This document shows positions 26,458 through 34,630 of a DNA stretch of 64,000 nucleotides, in pieces. The stretch's first letter is position 1. Each line of letters opens with the position of its first letter. A model generated the notes under the pieces. The model saw only the letters and a program-made list of their open reading frames with translations, had not been told where the DNA came from and did not search any database. This DNA comes from a bacterium (lineage in GTDB: Bacteria > SZUA-79 > Acidulodesulfobacterales > Acidulodesulfobacteraceae): contig JAKAOK010000007.1 in the NCBI GenBank assembly GCA_021812245.1, positions 1 to 64,000 on the forward strand, in the 5' to 3' direction. The position numbers were made by a program, and so were the translations under genes.

Positions 26458-26505
26458 AATATAAAAAGTCTGACTTATTAACTAATAAGTCAGACTTTTT
26501 ATATT
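26458..26505. terminator. Bidirectional intrinsic terminator with a 23-bp perfect stem
   Basis: Bases 26458-26480 and 26483-26505 are perfect inverted copies, around a two-base centre. The core reads AAAAAGTCTGACTTATTA and its complement, so both strands carry a stem followed by a T-run. It lies between converging genes and would stop transcription from both the chaperone cassette and the TraT-like gene. The rest of the 249-base gap shows nothing clear. Confidence 0.85.
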
Positions 26506-26529
26506 TTGAATAATAACCGTGGTATATAT

Positions 26530-27306
26530 TTACGGCATCAGGTTTGCTATTGAGTGGGCGATTTGTTGTTTTAGTAAAGGTTCTGCGGTGCTGAATTGTA
26601 AATTTATTGCTTTTGCCTGAGAAACAACCCTGTCTCTGTATATTGCCCAGTTTTTTACGCCTGCATTATAAGTAGTCGTAGAGTTTCCTAATCCTTCGCT
26701 GGCTGAGGTTCCGTTTGTTGTGTATGAACCCGCCTGTCTTTGTTCAAGTTGTATATCGACTACCATCATATATGCCTTGTGTTGAAACATTGCGCCGACT
26801 AAAGCTCCTGCTGCAAGTCCGATTAATCCTCCTCCGACGACGCCCGTTCCCGTATTATATCTTGAACCAACCAACGCGCCGCCGAAACCACCGGCAAGCG
26901 CTCCCGCCATAGTGTATGATTTTGTCCTTTTGCCAATGTAAAGAACGTTGGTCATTAACATAAAGTTTGCTTCTTTAGGAGTATTGGTAATTTTGTAACC
27001 CTCGCCGATTAATTCGGATATGAGTTCCTGCCTAAAGTTAAGTCCGGTAGCCGTGGATGTGTTTCTAACGCTGACGTAAACTATTTTTTTCTGCGGCGAT
27101 ACCGGTTGCAAAAAGATTGACGAACTCATTTTGGTATTTAAACCTACGTTGCCGGAAGATAATCCGCTGGAACTTGTTCCTGTTCCTGCGGTAGTAGCAC
27201 ATCCGGAAAAAGCTACAACCGGCAGTAAAAGGAATAAAACTAAAGCTAAAATCTTAAGTTTTGAATTACTCAAAGCTTTTGCAAATCTTTGAACTTTAAA
27301 GTACAT
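26530..27306 (-). CDS. TraT-like complement-resistance / surface-exclusion lipoprotein
   Basis: A 258-residue outer-membrane lipoprotein. The signal peptide ends in the lipobox FSGC, with Cys as the first mature residue. The middle has Gly/Ala-rich hydrophobic stretches (AGALAGGFGGALVGS, GGGLIGLAAGALVGAMFQ) and VDIQLEQRQ with conserved VVSQAKAINLQF near the end, all typical of TraT. TraT of the F plasmid mediates surface exclusion and serum resistance; chromosomal copies in environmental bacteria have unknown roles. A strong AAAGGAGG site precedes the ATG. No conjugation genes are nearby. Confidence 0.85.
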   Translation of the reverse strand: MYFKVQRFAKALSNSKLKILALVLFLLLPVVAFSGCATTAGTGTSSSGLSSGNVGLNTKMSSSIFLQPVSPQKKIVYVSVRNTSTATGLNFRQELISELIGEGYKITNTPKEANFMLMTNVLYIGKRTKSYTMAGALAGGFGGALVGSRYNTGTGVVGGGLIGLAAGALVGAMFQHKAYMMVVDIQLEQRQAGSYTTNGTSASEGLGNSTTTYNAGVKNWAIYRDRVVSQAKAINLQFSTAEPLLKQQIAHSIANLMP

Positions 27307-27396
27307 TAAAAATCCTCCTTTGTTAATTTTAAATTAAAATTTATATTAGTAAGTATATATTTAGTTATAATTGTTTTAACTAATATTATTAAATTA

Positions 27397-28434
27397 TTAT
27401 TTAAGATATTTGTCAATATTTTTTATCTGACCTGCAAGGCTGTCTGAGAATACCGTTTTACCTGTTTTTTCAGCCATATAATACAAATATTTTGTCTTTG
27501 GCGGAGCTATAGCCGCCTTTATAGCTTTTATATCGGGATTTGCGATAGGAGTCGGTGGGAGTCCGTAGTTCATATATGTATTATAAGGTGATTTTGTTTT
27601 AAGATATATCTGTTTCATATGAAATACAGGTTTATACTTATCCCCCGTTTTTAAGTAGTTTTCATACATTATCAGGTTTAACGAGTAAATAGACGTAGAA
27701 TCGATATCGAGCGGCATATTGATTTTTAGCCTGTTATGTATTACCGACGATATAAATCCGGTAGAATTTTTATCGTTTTCATCCGCTTCCTTTATTATCA
27801 AGGACGCTATAATTAAATCTTTATAAGTTAGCTTCATATTTTTTGTTTTTATAAAAAATTCGCTTACCATTCTTTTGATTATATTTTTAGGTTTTGAATT
27901 TATTTTGAAAACATAGGTATCGGGATATAAAAATCCTTCGGCGCTTTTAGCATCGATTTTAATGCTTAAAAGGAATTTCCTATTGAAGCACTTTTCTAAG
28001 AAAAGCTTTCCGGCCGTTATTTTATCTTTAGACATAACCTGCGCCATATCGAAAATATTTAACCCGGGCGGGATTACGACTTTAACCCTTGCGACCCTGC
28101 CGTTTACGAATTCATGGTATATCGAAGCCGGCGACTGGTCCATTGATACGTAATAAGTTCCCGCCTGTATATATCTTGAATAACCGCTGATAAATCCGAT
28201 GAAATAAAAAAGATATGGGTTGTTTACGAGTTTTTTATCGTAAAGTTTATATACTATTTCTTTTAATGAGCTTCCTTTAGAAATAATAATAAGCGCAGGT
28301 TTTTCATAGATGGACGATTGCGGAGTAAATGCGTATAAAAAGAGGTACCCGATAATGATGGCGGGGACGGCAATTTCTAAAATAAAAATTATCTTTTTAA
28401 CCCGCTTATAGAGCCTATAGTCGAAATAGCACAT
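27397..28434 (-). CDS. mltG: Endolytic murein transglycosylase MltG
   Basis: MltG cuts nascent glycan strands and sets their length. The 345-residue protein has one N-terminal membrane helix (IIFILEIAVPAIIIGYLFLYAF), a LysM-like region (IIISKGSSLKEIVYKLYDK) and the YceG catalytic domain: the catalytic Glu lies in ASLIIKEAD, followed by VIHNRLKINMPLDIDSTSIY and SPYNTYMNYGLPPTPIANP. The periplasmic C-terminus ends in the typical FSDSLAGQIKNI. It follows ruvX by about 58 bases in the same direction, a common pairing. Confidence 0.93.
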   Translation of the reverse strand: MCYFDYRLYKRVKKIIFILEIAVPAIIIGYLFLYAFTPQSSIYEKPALIIISKGSSLKEIVYKLYDKKLVNNPYLFYFIGFISGYSRYIQAGTYYVSMDQSPASIYHEFVNGRVARVKVVIPPGLNIFDMAQVMSKDKITAGKLFLEKCFNRKFLLSIKIDAKSAEGFLYPDTYVFKINSKPKNIIKRMVSEFFIKTKNMKLTYKDLIIASLIIKEADENDKNSTGFISSVIHNRLKINMPLDIDSTSIYSLNLIMYENYLKTGDKYKPVFHMKQIYLKTKSPYNTYMNYGLPPTPIANPDIKAIKAAIAPPKTKYLYYMAEKTGKTVFSDSLAGQIKNIDKYLK

Positions 28435-28492
28435 TTATTTATTATTATTGTTATCAAGTATATTTAACATATAGCATAATAACATTCTTAAA

Positions 28493-28951
28493 TTATTTAA
28501 ATGTTTTTTCTTCTTGCTTTTTTTGCCTGTCCAAGTAAGACTGCAATATAAAGGTCGAGGCGACGGAGTCTATTTTTCCTTTCCTTTCTTTCCTTTTAAT
28601 ATTTTGTTCTATAAGGCTTTTTTGCGCCTGAACGGACGAAAATCTTTCGTCGTAAACCGCAACCGTGATTTTTTCGCCGGCTTTTTCTTTTAATTCCTGA
28701 ATGAATTCGCCGATTTTAACGGACATTTCGGTCTGTTTTCCTTTAAGCCCTATAGGCATACCGATTACGACTAACCCGATATTTTCTTTATCTATAATTT
28801 CTTTTAGTTCGGAAACGGTTTTTTTTAACGATTCGTTAAGGATATATTTAAAGGGAAAAGCGATAGTTTGAGTATCGTCGCTTAAAGACAATCCGATTCT
28901 TTTTAAGCCGAAATCTATACCGAGAGCTTTTTTATTTATATTTTCAGGCAT
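28493..28951 (-). CDS. ruvX: Putative pre-16S rRNA nuclease / Holliday junction resolvase YqgF
   Basis: A 152-residue RNase H-fold protein of the YqgF family, linked to 16S rRNA 5' end processing and proposed to resolve Holliday junctions. Motifs are ALGIDFGLKRIGLSLSD, VVIGMPIGLKG, YDERFSSVQAQKSL and the final IDSVASTFILQSYL. The ORF track starts 12 codons upstream, inside bioB; I prefer the ATG at 28951 because family similarity begins just after it. That start overlaps the bioB stop by eight bases, suggesting coupled translation. Confidence 0.92.
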   Translation of the reverse strand: MPENINKKALGIDFGLKRIGLSLSDDTQTIAFPFKYILNESLKKTVSELKEIIDKENIGLVVIGMPIGLKGKQTEMSVKIGEFIQELKEKAGEKITVAVYDERFSSVQAQKSLIEQNIKRKERKGKIDSVASTFILQSYLDRQKKQEEKTFK

Positions 28952-29957
28952 ATTCAGCCCGCGGCGGTTTGGAAACATTCGGCTCAAATCCTAAATCGTT
29001 AATCAGCTCTAAGTCTAATTCAGGATTTCTTCCGGCTGTAAGAAGATAATTCCCGAGAAGGAATCCGTTTGCCCCGGCCATAAGAGCGAGAGGTTGAAGC
29101 TGGCGGAGGTTATGTTCCCTCCCACCCTGCGCCAGTATATTCTTTTTAGGATTGACTATTCTGAATATCGCAAGAGTTTTGATGCATTCCATGGGCGTAA
29201 GCGGTTCGGTATTTTCAAGAGGCGTTCCTTTAATAGGATTTAAAAAATTAACCGGAATATTATCGACGTCAAGTTCTTTTATTTCTTTCGCCATTTTTAT
29301 TCTGTCGAGACGGGATTCGCCCATTCCTATAATTACCCCGGAACATACCTTGAGCCCGGCTTTTTTTGCCGATTTAACGGTTTCGATATTGTCGGCAAAC
29401 GAGTGCGTAGAGCATATCTTCGGGAAATAGCCTCTGCTTGTTTCGATATTATGATGGAATATTTCGAGTCCGCATTCTTTTAAAAACAACAAATGTTCAT
29501 ATTCCATAAGTCCGAGGGATGCGCATGGAGTAATGCCGACCTCGTTTTTTATAGACTTGACGGCGTTCCCGATTATTTCGAGTTCTGTCCGGTCTGATAC
29601 CTTAGTTCCGCTTGTAACTATGGAAAATTCATTTGCCCCGTTATTTTTCGCAATTTTGGCCGACTCTACTATTTCGGAAATGGGCATAAGCGCATTTACT
29701 TTTATTTTTTTTTCTTTTTTTCCGGCAACTGCGGACTGACCGCAGAATGAGCAGTCCTCCGAGCATATTCCCGTTTTTGCGCTGACGATAGAGCAGAAGT
29801 TAACCTTGTTCCCGGTATATTTTTCTTTTAGTTCAAGGGATAGAGAAAAAAGCTCCATCAGCGGAGCGCCGGAAAGTTCGAAAACGGATAAAAGAATGTC
29901 GTCCGGAATTTCTATGCTTCCGTCGATTAGTTCTTTTATTTTTAATGTAATATTCAT
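28944..29957 (-). CDS. bioB: Biotin synthase BioB
   Basis: BioB is a radical SAM enzyme that inserts sulfur into dethiobiotin, the last step of biotin synthesis. The 337 residues contain the radical SAM cluster motif CSEDCSFC (Cys 65, 69, 72), GVIIGMGES, NFLNPIKGTPLE and the C-terminal QPLALMAGANGFLLGNYLLT. It lies apart from bioC and bioF, which sit about 5 kb away. It is followed by ruvX with an overlap and preceded by cbpM, whose stop is 68 bases upstream. Confidence 0.95.
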   Translation of the reverse strand: MNITLKIKELIDGSIEIPDDILLSVFELSGAPLMELFSLSLELKEKYTGNKVNFCSIVSAKTGICSEDCSFCGQSAVAGKKEKKIKVNALMPISEIVESAKIAKNNGANEFSIVTSGTKVSDRTELEIIGNAVKSIKNEVGITPCASLGLMEYEHLLFLKECGLEIFHHNIETSRGYFPKICSTHSFADNIETVKSAKKAGLKVCSGVIIGMGESRLDRIKMAKEIKELDVDNIPVNFLNPIKGTPLENTEPLTPMECIKTLAIFRIVNPKKNILAQGGREHNLRQLQPLALMAGANGFLLGNYLLTAGRNPELDLELINDLGFEPNVSKPPRAEYA

Positions 29958-30025
29958 TAATTTATCGTCCTTGTTTATTTTATTAAATTATTAACCGGAA
30001 AACGGGTCGATTTAACTGCGGGATG

Positions 30026-30400
30026 CTAAAAACTCTCATCTCCGTTATCTAAAGGGCTGCCGATTATGTTCCGAAACGATTCACTTTTTCTAATTATAAA
30101 CATAAGCTCGTCTATGCTTTTAGACCTGTCCATTGCGTCAAAAACGGTTTTAAGCTTGCTTTGATAATCTATAATTTTTTCTCTCAGGTTCAGAATTACG
30201 GACGCCCCTTCATCATTGACCCCCAGCTCGTTTTTAATTTCGGAAATCAATCTGAGCGTGTCCGCAGTTTTTTTGTCTATATAAAATTCGTTTTCCCTGC
30301 GTTCGACGCAAATTATTCCTTCATCTACGAAAAACATTGCGGATTCGTCGTCTAAGTTGATATTGCCGCATAGATTTAAAAGATTGATGGAATAATCCAT
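30026..30400 (-). CDS. cbpM: CbpM-like modulator of the J-protein CbpA
   Basis: A 124-residue MerR-like helical protein. The N-terminal half reads like a winged helix (INLDDESAMFFVDEGIICVE) and the second half is a coiled-coil helix (ELGVNDEGASVILNLREKI), the pattern of CbpM, which binds the J-domain of CbpA and limits its activity. It follows the cbpA gene by 13 bases, the standard CbpA-CbpM pair. The overall similarity is weak, so context carries part of the call. Confidence 0.75.
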   Translation of the reverse strand: MDYSINLLNLCGNINLDDESAMFFVDEGIICVERRENEFYIDKKTADTLRLISEIKNELGVNDEGASVILNLREKIIDYQSKLKTVFDAMDRSKSIDELMFIIRKSESFRNIIGSPLDNGDESF

Positions 30401-30413
30401 TTTTAATTCCTAT

Positions 30414-31325
30414 TTAAATTCCTTCCTTTGAAAGCTCGGAAAATATCTTTTTTGTTTTATCCGATATGTCTGAAGGTATATCGACGAATACGGTAACTAT
30501 TAAATCGCCGGTTTTTTTCCCCGAAACATCCGTAGCCCCTTTTTTAGAAATACGGAACTTTGTCCCGTTTTGGGTTCCGGCAGGGACGGTAAGCATAAAC
30601 TTGCCGTCTATTGCGGAGATTTCTACCTTTGCTCCAAGAACGGCTTCGGTTAATTTTATTTTTTTATTAACGTAGATATCGTTTTCTTTTCTTTCGTATA
30701 TGTTATCGTTTAAAACCGAAATCGTAATATATAAGTCGCCGTTAGCGCCTCCATTGAAACCCGAGGACCCTTTTCCGGAAAGTTTTATTTTTCCGCCGTT
30801 CGAAATTCCCGCAGGTATCTTTATCTTTATCTTTTCACCGTTTAAATTTATTATTCTTTCGGCGCCCTTGACGCTTTCCGCGACCGATATTTCAAGCGAA
30901 GCGTTCAAATCGTTTCCTTTTGCCGGTCCATTTTTTCTTCCAGACCTGTTAAAAAGGTCCGAGAATATATCCTCGAAGTTAACCCCCTCCCCTCCGCCGG
31001 CATTGTTGTAATTATAATTGAAGCCGGAAGCGCCGCCTCCGGAATAGTCGTAGTAATATTGTCCCTGTGAAGCTCCGCCACCCGCGCCGGCATTTTTATA
31101 GTTGAAATAATTGGTTCCAAGTTCATCGTATTCTTTTCGTTTTTTTTCGTCTTTTAGAATGTCGTATGCTTCCTGAAGTTCTTTAAATTTCGATTCGGCG
31201 GTTTTATCGTTAGGATTGACGTCTGGGTGGTGTTTTCTTGCTAATTTTCTGTACGCTTTTTTTATTTCGTCCGCGGAAGCGGTTTTACCGACGCCGAGTA
31301 TTTTATAGTAATCTTTATATTCCAT
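30414..31325 (-). CDS. cbpA: Curved DNA-binding protein / class B J-protein CbpA
   Basis: A 303-residue Hsp40 co-chaperone. The J-domain at residues 4-70 has the HPD motif in [15 protein letters not shown] Gly/Tyr/Asn-rich linker follows (about 75-125). The C-terminal substrate domains begin with [20 protein letters not shown] and continue with [17 protein letters not shown]; no zinc-finger Cys repeats are present, so it is CbpA-like and not DnaJ. It is a possible J-partner for the accessory Hsp70 at 22 kb, although the two loci are separate and transcribed differently. Confidence 0.93.
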   Translation of the reverse strand: MEYKDYYKILGVGKTASADEIKKAYRKLARKHHPDVNPNDKTAESKFKELQEAYDILKDEKKRKEYDELGTNYFNYKNAGAGGGASQGQYYYDYSGGGASGFNYNYNNAGGGEGVNFEDIFSDLFNRSGRKNGPAKGNDLNASLEISVAESVKGAERIINLNGEKIKIKIPAGISNGGKIKLSGKGSSGFNGGANGDLYITISVLNDNIYERKENDIYVNKKIKLTEAVLGAKVEISAIDGKFMLTVPAGTQNGTKFRISKKGATDVSGKKTGDLIVTVFVDIPSDISDKTKKIFSELSKEGI

Positions 31326-31351
31326 ATTGTTTTAATAATATCAGAAACCGT

Positions 31352-31417
31352 AAAAAAATTCAATATGCCGCCCCCTAACCGCTTCTTGTGGAAATAGCGA
31401 AAGAGGTCAGGGGAGCG
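31352..31417 (-). terminator. Intrinsic terminator of the radical SAM peptide locus
   Basis: On the minus strand CGCTCCCCTGACC pairs with GGTTAGGGGGCG (12 pairs, one bulged T, one G-T), with an inner CGCT/AGCG stem, followed by TTGAATTTTTTT. This G+C-rich fold stands out in A+T-rich DNA. It lies between the peptide gene and cbpA and would end transcription of the peptide locus. A separate hairpin AGCGCAGTTTGCGCT lies just before it (31427-31441). Confidence 0.6.
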
Positions 31418-31455
31418 TTTAGGGTAAGCGCAAACTGCGCTCATTTGCATTCCTT

Positions 31456-31560
31456 TCAGGAGTAGCACGAATCCTTTAAGCCGTATCCCTCGGTAATTAA
31501 AGCGTAAAATTCTTCCGCGGGGATTTCAAGAAACAGCGGCGCATTATAGATCTTTTTCAT
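31456..31560 (-). CDS. Candidate RiPP precursor peptide, 34 residues (not in ORF track)
   Basis: A short gene found by reading the minus strand. The peptide starts MKKIYNAPLFLEIP, continues with an acidic helix-like part, and ends ITEGYGLKDSCYS. The opening Lys-rich, Pro-containing leader resembles leaders of radical SAM-modified peptides; the tail has one Cys, two Tyr and two Gly as possible modification sites. The ribosome site is AAGGAGGTGA, a ten-base match to the 16S rRNA 3' end, placed five bases before the ATG. It overlaps the end of the PqqD-like gene by 17 bases in another frame. Function is inferred from its neighbours. Confidence 0.65.
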   Translation of the reverse strand: MKKIYNAPLFLEIPAEEFYALITEGYGLKDSCYS

Positions 31561-31840
31561 AAAGCTCACCTCCTTTTTCATTGTCGTTGTCATAAATATA
31601 TTTTTTATCTAAAAGAATGCGCACCAATCCTTCAAAATCCTTTTCCGCCTCCGTTATTGTTGCGTCAAAGCTTTCCGTTATGTTTAATAGTATGTCTTCA
31701 TCCGTATTTTTCCCGTCGCAAAGCGATAAAATTTCATACGATAATTCGTTAAGTTTATAAATATTACCGCTTATATTGTCGAAAAGCATAAAATTCTCTT
31801 CGTCCTGTTTTAAAGATACGGTATCCGCAAGTATTAGCAT
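31544..31840 (-). CDS. PqqD-like peptide-binding protein (RiPP recognition element)
   Basis: A 98-residue protein whose order of elements fits PqqD: an N-terminal strand set (LKQDEENFMLFDNISGNIYKLN), then LSYEILSLCDGKNTDEDILLNI and a C-terminal helix ending LLDKKYIYD. PqqD-type proteins bind the leader of a precursor peptide and present it to a radical SAM enzyme. It lies 61 bases after the radical SAM gene and its end encodes the ribosome binding site of the peptide gene. This arrangement supports a peptide-modifying locus. Confidence 0.82.
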   Translation of the reverse strand: MLILADTVSLKQDEENFMLFDNISGNIYKLNELSYEILSLCDGKNTDEDILLNITESFDATITEAEKDFEGLVRILLDKKYIYDNDNEKGGELYEKDL

Positions 31841-31901
31841 TTATTTCTCCCGTAATAAACATAATCATATTATATTTATTATATTATATTGTTATATTCG
31901 G

Positions 31902-32921
31902 CTATATCCAGCATTGCGGGTCTTTAGAGTTTAAATCTCTATTATAATAATAGCTTATAGCTTTACACCCCCCGCACTTGTCGGCGTGGCTGCAACCTGC
32001 ACATCCGTTCTCCCCGTTCCTTTTTCTTAACTTCCACAAAATATCGGAGTTGTACCATACCTTAAAGAGTCCGTCGGTTAAAATATTTCCGAGCGGGAGA
32101 TAAAGCCTTCTGCATGGAAGCAGGGCGCCGTCATGCAGTATGCATAGCGACGATAAGCCTGCAGGGCAATATCCGCCGGCATTTTCGTCTATCAGATTCC
32201 ATAGCGGGCGGGATACTGAAAGTTTAGTATTTTTATTTTTAAATTCTGTTTTTGCACTGGCGTAAACATCGAAATAAACGTTTTTTAGGTCGGAAGCTTC
32301 GATGAAAAATTCATCCCTTTCTATATCGCTCATAGCCGTCATTCTTTCCACCGTTAAAGCATCTATGTTTAGCAAGGCGGCGAGTCTCGGCATATTGGAT
32401 GCCGATCCGATATTTTTTTTATGAAGAGTGAACATTACCGCGGTTTTAATTCCGGAATTTTTAAGCATTTTAATAGAATTTATCGTTTTCAAAAATGTTC
32501 CTTCTCCTCTGACGCCGTCATGGGATTCTTCATCATGTCCATCGAGGGAAACTTGAACTTCGGCTAATTTTTTATAATTTTTAATCTTTTTAATCAGTGT
32601 GTTATCGATAAGCGTTCCGTTGGTCAAAATCGCAATATTTTTGAAATTATCCGAGCTTTCAATCATATCCATTAAATAAAAAAGTCCTTCTGGTTTCAAA
32701 AAAGGTTCTCCTCCGGTAAGGGAAACGAAACATTTCATTTTCCATTTTGCCATCGCTTCATCTAATTTCAGAAATATATCCTTTAAAATATTTAAATCTA
32801 AGGTTTTATGATTATAATCGTTTTGATAGCAATGGACACATCTCAGGTTGCATGAGTCTATAAAATGCCATTGCACGTAAAAATCTTTATTTATATTTTT
32901 TTTATCGTTGTATCCGTCCAT
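31902..32921 (-). CDS. Radical SAM/SPASM peptide-maturase-like enzyme
   Basis: A 339-residue radical SAM enzyme. The cluster motif CNLRCVHC has Cys at 24, 28 and 31; LTGGEPFLKPEGL and QVSLDGHDEESHD are further core motifs. The C-terminal SPASM region carries seven or more Cys (CPAGLSSLC, PCRRL, CAGCSHADKCGGCKA, QCW), enough for two auxiliary Fe-S clusters. Enzymes of this kind modify peptides (PqqE, MftC and relatives), but some act on heme or other cofactors. The adjoining PqqD-like and short peptide genes favour peptide modification. Product chemistry is unknown. Confidence 0.87.
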   Translation of the reverse strand: MDGYNDKKNINKDFYVQWHFIDSCNLRCVHCYQNDYNHKTLDLNILKDIFLKLDEAMAKWKMKCFVSLTGGEPFLKPEGLFYLMDMIESSDNFKNIAILTNGTLIDNTLIKKIKNYKKLAEVQVSLDGHDEESHDGVRGEGTFLKTINSIKMLKNSGIKTAVMFTLHKKNIGSASNMPRLAALLNIDALTVERMTAMSDIERDEFFIEASDLKNVYFDVYASAKTEFKNKNTKLSVSRPLWNLIDENAGGYCPAGLSSLCILHDGALLPCRRLYLPLGNILTDGLFKVWYNSDILWKLRKRNGENGCAGCSHADKCGGCKAISYYYNRDLNSKDPQCWI

Positions 32922-32981
32922 TTTTTATTTTATATATTTAGTATTAATAAGCCCGATTTATATTATTATCCGTTTCTATAA

Positions 32982-33009
32982 ACTATACCGCATAATTTTC
33001 AATTTTCAA
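32982..33009 (-). promoter_or_regulatory. Possible promoter for the radical SAM locus
   Basis: On the minus strand TTGAAA (33009-33004) and TATAGT (32987-32982) are separated by 16 bases. Transcription would start near 32975, about 54 bases before the radical SAM ATG. It is a reasonable match but the DNA is A/T-rich, so chance is not excluded. Confidence 0.4.
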
Positions 33010-33062
33010 TTTTTAAGATGAAGAATATAGATAAACTCCCGATAAAAAACAGAAAAAAACTA

Positions 33063-33092
33063 TTGATTTTTTTTTAAATAATGATATATATA
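33063..33092 (+). promoter_or_regulatory. Possible promoter for pal
   Basis: TTGATT (33063-33068) is followed after 16 bases by TATATA within an alternating A-T tract (about 33084-33099). The position fits a leader of roughly 100 bases before the Pal gene. The repeated TA bases make the exact -10 uncertain. Confidence 0.35.
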
Positions 33093-33192
33093 TATATTAT
33101 GTAAAAATTAATCAATTTATCTAATCCGGATAATCCGGTTTTAAAAGCCAATTAATTTAATCTTATTTTAATTTTTAAGGAGAGAGTTTACG

Positions 33193-33741
33193 ATGAACAA
33201 AAAAACAAAGATCGGCCTTTCTATTCTTGGTTTAGTTTTCGGCGTTTCTGCCGTCCTTTCAGGATGCGCCCCAAAAGTAACAAAAACGTCCTCGAGCGCC
33301 CTGCCGCCGGCACAAAAGCCAGCCGCCGCGACCGCAGTTAGTCCGCAGGTTCAACAGGCGCCTTCTTACATGAAAAAGTATCCGTGGCTTGCAAATTACA
33401 ATATTCAAGCCAACTCCAACAACATTCATTTTGCTTTCGACAAATCTATCCTTACCCCGCTCGATAAGATGATACTTAAAAAAGATGCGATTTATCTTAA
33501 GTATAATCCCAATGTTGCTATTCAGATTCAGGGAAACTGCGACAGAAGAGGTTCTGAAGCATATAACCTTGCCCTTGGATGGAGAAGAGCTAATGCTGCT
33601 AAAGCATACCTTCAGGACCTTGGCGTCGCGGCAGGCAGGCTCAAAACAATCAGCTACGGAAAAGAAAAACCTTTATGCAGGGCGCATACGAGAGTATGTT
33701 ACGCGATAAACAGAAGAGACCATTTTGCGGTTGCTAAATAA
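33193..33741 (+). CDS. pal: Peptidoglycan-associated lipoprotein (Pal/OmpA C-terminal domain)
   Basis: Pal anchors the outer membrane to peptidoglycan. The 182 residues start with a signal peptide and lipobox VLSGC (Cys about 25), then a Pro/Ala-rich linker and the OmpA-like domain: NNIHFAFDKSILT, QIQGNCDRRGSEAYNLALGWRRANAAKAYL and the final NRRDHFAVAK. A strong AAGGAGAG site precedes the ATG. Two extra Cys (PLCRAHTRVCY) near the end could form a disulfide. No tol or ybgF genes are adjacent. A clear terminator follows. Confidence 0.92.
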   Translation: MNKKTKIGLSILGLVFGVSAVLSGCAPKVTKTSSSALPPAQKPAAATAVSPQVQQAPSYMKKYPWLANYNIQANSNNIHFAFDKSILTPLDKMILKKDAIYLKYNPNVAIQIQGNCDRRGSEAYNLALGWRRANAAKAYLQDLGVAAGRLKTISYGKEKPLCRAHTRVCYAINRRDHFAVAK

Positions 33742-33776
33742 ACGGCAACTCCCTAAAGTTTTAAGTTAAAATTTAG

Positions 33777-33811
33777 CCCTGAATAAATTAATAATTTATT
33801 CAGGGTTTTTT
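33777..33811 (+). terminator. Intrinsic terminator after pal
   Basis: CCCTGAATAAATT and AATTTATTCAGGG form a perfect 13-pair stem with an AAT loop, followed by a T-run. It ends at the stop of the converging bioC gene, so it may serve mainly the plus strand. Confidence 0.88.
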
Positions 33812-34619
33812 ATTTTTTTTTAAGCGTCAGGTATGCGATATTGTAAGTGCAGAAGACCATTCCATTGCTATTGCGGTAACATTTGTCGTAATTAATAAGC
33901 CCTTTCCTTAAGAAAGCCGTTTCGCATATTTTTTCGTTAACCGCATTTTTTGCTCCAAGCATATTTATTCTTTTTAGGAGCTGCAAAGAAGACCCTGCGG
34001 TTTCTATATATTCTATGGTTTTGGAATAGTCGGCCTTTAAGCCCGCCGGACCAATTTTTTCGTTAAAATATTCTAACTTTAGAAACTTATGGAGTTTTAT
34101 TACGTTTTCATTTTCGGTGTTTTTAAAATTTTCTTCTAATTCTTTTAATGTTCCGTAAATTAAAAAAGACAGGATAATAATTCCGCCGTCTTTTAATATT
34201 GAATTGCATCTATTGAGGAAATAATCTATATCGTTGAGCCAGTGCAGAGTCATATTCGATAATATGACGTCAAATTTCTTGTCTTTTAAAGGCAGAGATT
34301 CCGCGTCTCCGCAAATTAAACACGCATTATCCGCCGCATCGCCGGACACTCTTATTTTTCTTTTTGCTTCCTTAAGCAGTCCAAAGGCAAGGTCTAATCC
34401 TAAATAATCGAAAGAATTTTCCGTGGCGGCGTCTTTAACCGCAAAATATCCCTGCGCCGTTCCGCATCCTATATCGAGTATATTCAGCCGCCTTTTATCA
34501 TAATTATAATTTTTTATAGATTGAGATATCATTTTGAGGGTTATATTATGATAGGATGTATAATTGTCGTAATCTTTAGCTTCGGAAAAATTTTTTTTAA
34601 CTTTATGTTTATTTATCAT
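33810..34619 (-). CDS. bioC: Malonyl-ACP O-methyltransferase BioC
   Basis: BioC methylates malonyl-ACP to start pimeloyl synthesis for biotin. The 269 residues have the SAM-binding motif ILDIGCGTAQGYF, LGLDLAFGLL, FDVILSNMTLHWLND (the NxTLHW-type block typical of BioC) and ILSFLIYGTLKELEE. It lies just after bioF (11 bases) on the minus strand, which supports the specific role among methyltransferases. A BioH-type esterase is not seen here. Confidence 0.88.
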   Translation of the reverse strand: MINKHKVKKNFSEAKDYDNYTSYHNITLKMISQSIKNYNYDKRRLNILDIGCGTAQGYFAVKDAATENSFDYLGLDLAFGLLKEAKRKIRVSGDAADNACLICGDAESLPLKDKKFDVILSNMTLHWLNDIDYFLNRCNSILKDGGIIILSFLIYGTLKELEENFKNTENENVIKLHKFLKLEYFNEKIGPAGLKADYSKTIEYIETAGSSLQLLKRINMLGAKNAVNEKICETAFLRKGLINYDKCYRNSNGMVFCTYNIAYLTLKKK

Positions 34620-34630
34620 ACGTTTTACAT

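Noticed and set aside
31262-31468. 68-residue minus-strand ORF (TTG start) between the peptide gene and cbpA
   Set aside because: It overlaps the terminator-like fold and the 5' end of cbpA, has an odd composition and no good ribosome site; I treat it as a shadow, although its MSAVCAYP start could be a very short peptide.
33083-33100. Alternating A-T tract upstream of pal as a microsatellite or phase-variation site
   Set aside because: The tract is short and interrupted, and fits better as part of an A/T-rich promoter.
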